64,000 nt of DNA from Gordius sp. MW1 (taxonomy: Eukaryota > Nematomorpha > Gordioida > Gordea > Gordiidae). A program made the translations under genes and the position numbers. Each line of letters starts with the position of its first letter. Position 1 is the first letter of the stretch. The notes under the pieces were generated by a model, which was not told where the DNA came from, ran no database searches, and saw only the letters and a list, made by a program, of their open reading frames with translations. This document shows, in pieces, positions 58,636 through 64,000 of this stretch. The stretch lies in NCBI GenBank assembly GCA_964036665.1, contig OZ038531.1:1426001-1490000 (forward strand), written 5' to 3'.

Positions 58636-61600
58636 TTAATTAGTGTGAGAGCTCCATAATCTTTGAGCGGGATTCGTACCCGTCAACGAGAGTTGGTAGA
58701 GGTAAGTGAGCATGAGCTTCGTCCCGTTGATGAAATGGGCCCGACTAATTTTTTCATTTTGAGAGTGAGCGCCATCTTGAATTGAACTAATTGGCATCAA
58801 AATTATGCTATCGCGAACCGGAAGTATGCGAGAAAGGTAAACAACAGCTGGTATGCTTCCGCCTTCGCGAGTGTAATCCGGTCGCTTCCCGTAAACAAAT
58901 TGTATCGCGCGTTCGGCCGCGGCAAAATTTAAATTTCCCCGCGGTTCTGTATACCAAGCCTCAGCACCGGATTCGGCAAGTATAACCGTCACGTAAGTTT
59001 CACCGTTTGACCAATTAGAATGCACGGCCATCACGTGATCGGTCACTAGCTTCTGAACTTTGATGGGGTCTTGAAAAGGGACTAATCGAATCGAAAATTT
59101 GCCGATAACCTTATAGAAATATTGAAATCAAATTACAAGGCAATAAATAGAGTTCAGATACTAAGCAGAAATAGCAGTCGATTTAATCGTTGCAAGGTTA
59201 TAGTATTCTGTTAATTTTAAAAAGATACAACATTTATTTCATATTATAAAAGGTGTAGGTTTACATAAATCATTAATTAATTGAAAATAAATATTTATTT
59301 TTTAAAAAACTTTAAAACATTTAACCTTAAAATTATAAACGATTTCTAATTTATCAATATTTATAATTATTATACCCCTTATTTTTTTAGAGTAAGGCAA
59401 ATAAATACAAGCAAACATCCGTAAAAAGTCACTGTTTTGCGTACATTTAAACATTGACCAAAAGTAACTAAGTTGTTATAATTATAATAAAATATTAATT
59501 AAAATTGGGGATGAAAATGTTCTCTTAAAATTTATAAATTGCTTAGCTATGAATTGATTTAGATATATTGACCTTGTTGGGAATGACAGATTTTTTATCA
59601 GTCCCTTGGATGCCATGTATGGACAGAGAGGGTTGACGCCATCTAGCGGCCAAAACGTCAATTTTAGTTTTTTTCAGAGCGCCATTTTTACTGACATTCA
59701 ATTGCGCTCCGCCAAAATCGCTATAATATTGCTTGACATCAAAATCGATAGAATTATAGGCCTTTTTTTCTTCATCTGTTTATAATAATAATAAATTAAT
59801 TATCGTGCCAAAGGTATGATTTAAAACCAATCATGTGATAGTTTAAAAACCCGATAAATTTTCCACGATTTTAGTGAGAATCAAGTTAGCTTAATACTTG
59901 ATTCAATCAAATTGAATTCTATAATCGTTATACAACTTCAAACCACCTTTGTATTTTACCAATAAGTGATTTTTGATTCATTTTATGTTTATACATGCAT
60001 GGGCGTAGCCAAGATTGGAACTAGAAGGAGGGGCAAAATAATTTTTTTTTTAAATTTGAGCATATACTAAATTTCACAAAAAATTGGGCTTATAGGGGAC
60101 AGCCGCCCCTCTCTGCCACCCCTTGGCTACGCCCGTATATATATGTGAATTGTGTCTTCGTATAAATAAGTTTTTACATGGAAATATGAACCTATCTGTA
60201 CTTAGATCTTGATTTTAACAGACGTAGTTTGATATGGGATTAAAAAGCTTATTAAAAAAGGGAGGATAGCCATGGGCGTAGCCAGGTTTTGGATTAGGGG
60301 GGGGGGGACGTTTAAAAGTTCAATCGGGGGGGGGGGGCAAAACCTTAATCTTTTTTAATTTTTAAGGGTTTTTGCATTAAAAAATATTTCCGTCATTTAG
60401 GGGGAGAAGGGGCGGTCGCCTCCCTTGGCTACGCCCATGAGGACAGCGTAATTTTTTAACCAATTTATGTGAAATCGGTCATTCTACCACCTATGAGCAA
60501 ATCCAAACTTTTAAAGCAATTTACCTGTTAAATTTTAATTAAATATATTTCTATTTACATGGGCTTGGGCAGGATTGAAATAGAGGGGGGGGGCAATGAT
60601 AATTTAGGGATAGGTAAGATGATAACTTTTTGAAATTTTAGCCATAAGAACATGAAATTTCGAATAATTTATGGATTTCAAAGGTTGGCAGCCCCCCATC
60701 CCTGCCACCCCCTTGCTACGCCCATGCATATTCTTAAGATTAAGTCATAATAAAGCTCACCACTACAATTTTTTGGGGCACATAGAGACCCCACTTAGCT
60801 AGCTTAACTTATATAAAAAACACAAAATTGATGTGAATTACCGGTAAAAGGTGCCACATCATCATATATCCCAGGTATTAAAATATGTCCGCGAGAGTCC
60901 ACGAGTGAAGCCAAAATGACCATTAGTTCGGACATGGGTTCTGCTACAGTGCCCCCATAAACACCGCTATGTAAATCGGATTTTGCTGTCCCACTTATTT
61001 CCAAGTAAAAATAAATTAAACCCCGCAACCCATAAGTTAGGGTAGGAGCATCTGGCTTGAGCCAATAATTATCGGTCACTACAGCCCAATCGATATCAGA
61101 AAAAAAGGAAGCGTGTGACGAATTGCGATTTAATATATCTTGACATCCTTTGGAACCACTTTCTTCCATTGCTTCAAAGAAAAATTTAAGCTTGAGTGGT
61201 AAGCAAAAACCGGCTTGCTTCAACACTAACAAGGCATTCAACCAGGCTACGACAGGTCCTGTAATTTAATACAAATTTACATTAATATTAAATTTAATAA
61301 TTACCTGTAAAATTATGAGTTAAATTATAGAAAATGGGTATAGAATTTTAGTTTATAGGTCATTTGATTAGCAAAACTTATTGTAAATATGGTTAATAAA
61401 AAATGGCATTTAATAATAATGAGAAAAATATAGTTAAATTTAATTATAACGCGAAAACCGACATCAAAAATGTAAAGCCAAATTTAAATTATGATAAGGT
61501 AATTTTTAACATTCGCAGAAGCAAATATAATCATAAATTCCTTGTTATTAATTAAATGTTTACAAATGGAAAAACCCTTTTACTTGAATAAAAAGCAGAA

Positions 61601-62426
61601 TCTGAGAGTAGACGGCATTTTAGCTAATCTCAAATAAGATAAAAAAAAAACAAAATTCATCATTCCGACAGAGAACTAATTAAAACCCATGGGCCTAGCC
61701 AGCATTGGGATTAGAAGGGGGCAATAATGATTTAAAGAGGTGCAAAATGATAATTTTAGAAAAATTTCAACAAATTTTTGGATTTAGAGGGGGGCAGTCG
61801 CCCCTCCCTGTACCCTCCCCCTCCTTGGCTAAGCCCATGTTCAAAAGAACTTTTTAAAATATCTAAATATCCAAACCTTTATCATCCGTAGCGCCACGGC
61901 CATACAAAAAATTATTGACTTCTTCCATAACAAATGGATTTGCCATATCCCATCCATCACTCTTACTAGCAGCCACTACGTCTAAATGTCCGTATATTAA
62001 TAAAGTTGGACCCTCAGAATTGGTCTTGTGAGGTGAAGTTGCTAATAAAAATGGCGCTACATTTGGTCCCTTGGTAGAGGGGTTGGTAGGATCGATCTTG
62101 CCTTCAACAATTGTGGTTTCGAATCCCAGGTCCTCCCTCAAAATTTTTTGTGTCCAATTTATCATGCGATACAAATCAATTTTGTGTTTGGGATCCGATG
62201 AAACGCTAGGAATTTTGACGGCTTCAGCTAGTCTATCGATTAGTGATTGAGATTGATTTTCGATAATCACAAATAAGTTATTCAGATCAGGTGAAGTTAG
62301 AGGTCGGCACGAAGAATTCAGCTGGGTGGCATTAGTCGTTGAGATATTTTGCGTGCTTGAAACTTTGCTCAAAACGAGAATTATCACAGTCATCATCCAT
62401 AACTGTTCTTTAACTAGACGGTTCAT
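58636..62426 (-). CDS. CNDP: Secreted M20 metallopeptidase (carnosine dipeptidase family)
   Basis: Four exons join in phase: 61877-62426, 60842-61258, 59573-59775 and 58636-59109 (1644 nt, 547 residues; human relatives have 475-507). These zinc enzymes hydrolyse Xaa-His and other dipeptides. A signal peptide is visible (WMMTVIILVLSKVSS), so it is probably secreted, as CNDP1 is. Metal and catalytic residues are in place: YGHLDV (His147, Asp149), GRGATDDKG (Asp181), EAMEESGS (Glu215 as base, Glu216 ligand), TDNYW (Asp246) and DDGAHSQNEK-like IQDGAHSQNEK (last His). The dimerisation domain has LHSGVYGG, RWRQPSLSIHGI and VIPNK; the loop between HGI and VIP is about four residues shorter than in human CNDP2. 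REGGSIPAVV follows. ATG 62426 is the natural start before the signal peptide. AATAAA follows the stop. Four short transposons sit in its introns. Confidence 0.95.
59998..60136. mobile_element. GGGCGTAGCCA-family element in dipeptidase intron 2
   Basis: CATGGGCGTAGCCAAGATTG to CCCTTGGCTACGCCCGT, 139 bp, well-preserved inverted ends and G/C-rich inner blocks. Confidence 0.85.
60271..60439. mobile_element. GGGCGTAGCCA-family element in dipeptidase intron 2
   Basis: CATGGGCGTAGCCAGGTTTT to CCTTGGCTACGCCCATG, 169 bp. The nearest match in layout is 3581-3733: two G runs, then AATATT...AGGGGG. Confidence 0.88.
60558..60726. mobile_element. GGGCGTAGCCA-family element in dipeptidase intron 2
   Basis: CATGGGCTTGGGCAGGATTG to CCTTGCTACGCCCATG, 169 bp. 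The third copy within 730 bp. Confidence 0.82.
61688..61839. mobile_element. GGGCGTAGCCA-family element in dipeptidase intron 1
   Basis: CATGGGCCTAGCCAGCATTG to CCTTGGCTAAGCCCATG, 152 bp. It ends 38 bp before the donor-side exon edge (61877). Confidence 0.85.
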
Positions 62427-64000
62427 CTTTTATCAGACAAAAATTTATTAGTTAAAAAAAGTTTAAATTAAATTTACAAAAAAAAACAAGTTTGAGCATT
62501 TCTACTTTTGTACTTAAAGAGCCATTAATTTTCATATTTAAATGTTGTCAAAACATGATTTTTTGGAAATAATGTAGGCGCAATATAAATATATAACAAT
62601 ACGAACATTCGAATTCTTTTAAAGCTTTGTTATATCAAAAAAATTTAATAAATGATTAAATAATTGCCTCCATTTTGCTCATATTATATACCAGGACCAT
62701 AGAAGAAACGGACGTGTTATACAAGTAAATTTTATAAATAATAATTAAATAAAAAAAATGCGCGTTCACTGGTTTTTCAAGAGCAAATATTCTTTACCGC
62801 CAGCAATTTTGTACTTTTTAAAATGCCATACACATCAAAGCGAGAATTTTTATATTTATCAATTTTTTCCCAAACTTGGGCGATATTAGTAATTTTTAGG
62901 CATATATTTATAACATCTTATAATAAAAGTAACAAAAAATACAAAAAATAGACAAAATACCTCTTCGTGGTCAGATTAAATCATTCAAAACACATTGGAT
63001 GGCTGATAATGATAAAAAATTCTCAACATATATTAATAATAATTATGAACATTGTGAAATTGCGCAGCATGGGGGGGGGTCCCCTCGCTTGTTTTTGTCA
63101 CAAAACATATGTCATAATTCATCAATATTTGCTCGTTCAGCCACCCCATTACGCTTGTCATTTTTGTTTCTTATAAAAAAGTTGTAAAATAACCTTAGGC
63201 TGTAGTGTGGTTTGCTAAAAGAGTTGTGTAAACCATCATTAACATATAAGTTTTAACAAATTAGTTATTAAGATGAATGCTGTTTTGTAATATTAAGCTT
63301 TTAATTTATATTTTAGTACAGAATTTATTTTTGATTTTCAATTGATATTCATAGTTTAATGGTAATTTTTATTAAGCCTAATCTAATATATGTTTTTATT
63401 CAATAAACAAATATTATTCGAGCGATTACATAAAGGTAACTAACAATTAATTGTTGCCTCATGCTCTGGGGCTTTTGGACCAGCCACCATTAAACTTTTT
63501 AACGAAATAAGCCGGCGCTGCCCGGTCTCTAAATACTAAACAAAAATTAGGTATTTTAATCGAAAATTTAAATTATCCCTGGCCGACAGCTGGCCACTTT
63601 TAACGGATGATACAAGCGACGCTTTCGAATTATGATTAATTTATTTTATTTCCAACGCGCTTTTATATTTTACATAGTTCCCATTTTTCTACTTCGCCTT
63701 TATAACGTTTTTCTACATCGAATAAACAAAATTTCAATATAAAATTAAATAAAGGTAACTAAGCATTATGCTTTCTAAGAACTTTGTTTTTCACTACACT
63801 TTTGCCACACTCTTAGGGCAAGGCACTAGGAGTGGACACTTACGGTTTACGTCCAATAAACTTAATGGCATATGGGCGCAAAAACAAAGCTAGACAATAG
63901 GTCTACTAGCCAGCAAAAAACACTTCAGTTTTTTTACATGCAGACTGTTATAAACCATTTAGTACTTTGTAAAAACAAAATTAAACCCCTGTGCAATCCA
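62427..64000. other. Upstream region of the dipeptidase, no gene recognised
   Basis: AT-rich sequence with a G run at 63070-63080 that may be a remnant of the GGGCGTAGCCA family. A less AT-rich patch at 63460-63600 (GGGGCTTTTGGACCAGCCAC) may be repeat-derived, but no protein motif could be assigned on either strand. Confidence 0.5.

Overview
The window is AT-rich, intron-bearing, transposon-dense nuclear DNA from an animal, apparently an invertebrate. Several genes carry introns of only 33-45 nt with good GT-AG ends beside introns of 0.1-2.9 kb, and the gaps are filled with Ty3/gypsy, hAT, pogo-like and LINE relics and many small inverted-repeat elements. I cannot name the species from the sequence alone; a flatworm- or hairworm-like genome is only a guess from intron size and composition.

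Five conserved or clearly structured multi-exon genes could be assembled by joining exons in phase. They are AIMP1 (multisynthetase complex protein p43/EMAP-II; + strand, 8112-9602), a Nup58/Nup45-type nucleoporin (+, 29783-32261), the neuronal calcium sensor NCS-1/frequenin (-, 34028-40411), a large AKNA-like coiled-coil protein (-, 47285-55335) and a secreted carnosinase-type M20 dipeptidase (-, 58636-62426). A small two-membrane-segment protein of unknown function (5159-5536) and a possible small basic protein (45484-45806) complete the host genes. These genes do not form a pathway; they are ordinary housekeeping or neuronal genes separated by repeats.

Layout: 1-4.2 kb, repeat composites and broken transposase and receptor-like fragments. 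4.2-7.6 kb, an inverted repeat, the membrane-protein gene and a gypsy-type element inserted in that gene's last codon. 8.1-9.6 kb, AIMP1. 11-15.6 kb, palindromic repeats, one of which has a 3.1 kb hAT at its tip that itself carries a nested 420 bp element. 15.6-18.4 kb, a 165 bp tandem array abutting a pogo-like relic. 18.9-27.8 kb, two gypsy elements, the second interrupted by a non-LTR-like insertion. 29.8-32.3 kb, Nup58. 34-40.4 kb, NCS-1 with introns full of repeats. 45.5-46.9 kb, a small exon pair and a LINE relic. 47.3-55.3 kb, the AKNA-like gene with a foldback element in an intron. 58.6-62.4 kb, the dipeptidase with four copies of one short element in its introns.

I found no convincing new defence or other multi-gene system. 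The most unusual things are nested and palindromic transposons with exact target duplications, very short introns, a retroelement sitting exactly on a stop codon, and a short Nup58 without a visible FG-rich N terminus.
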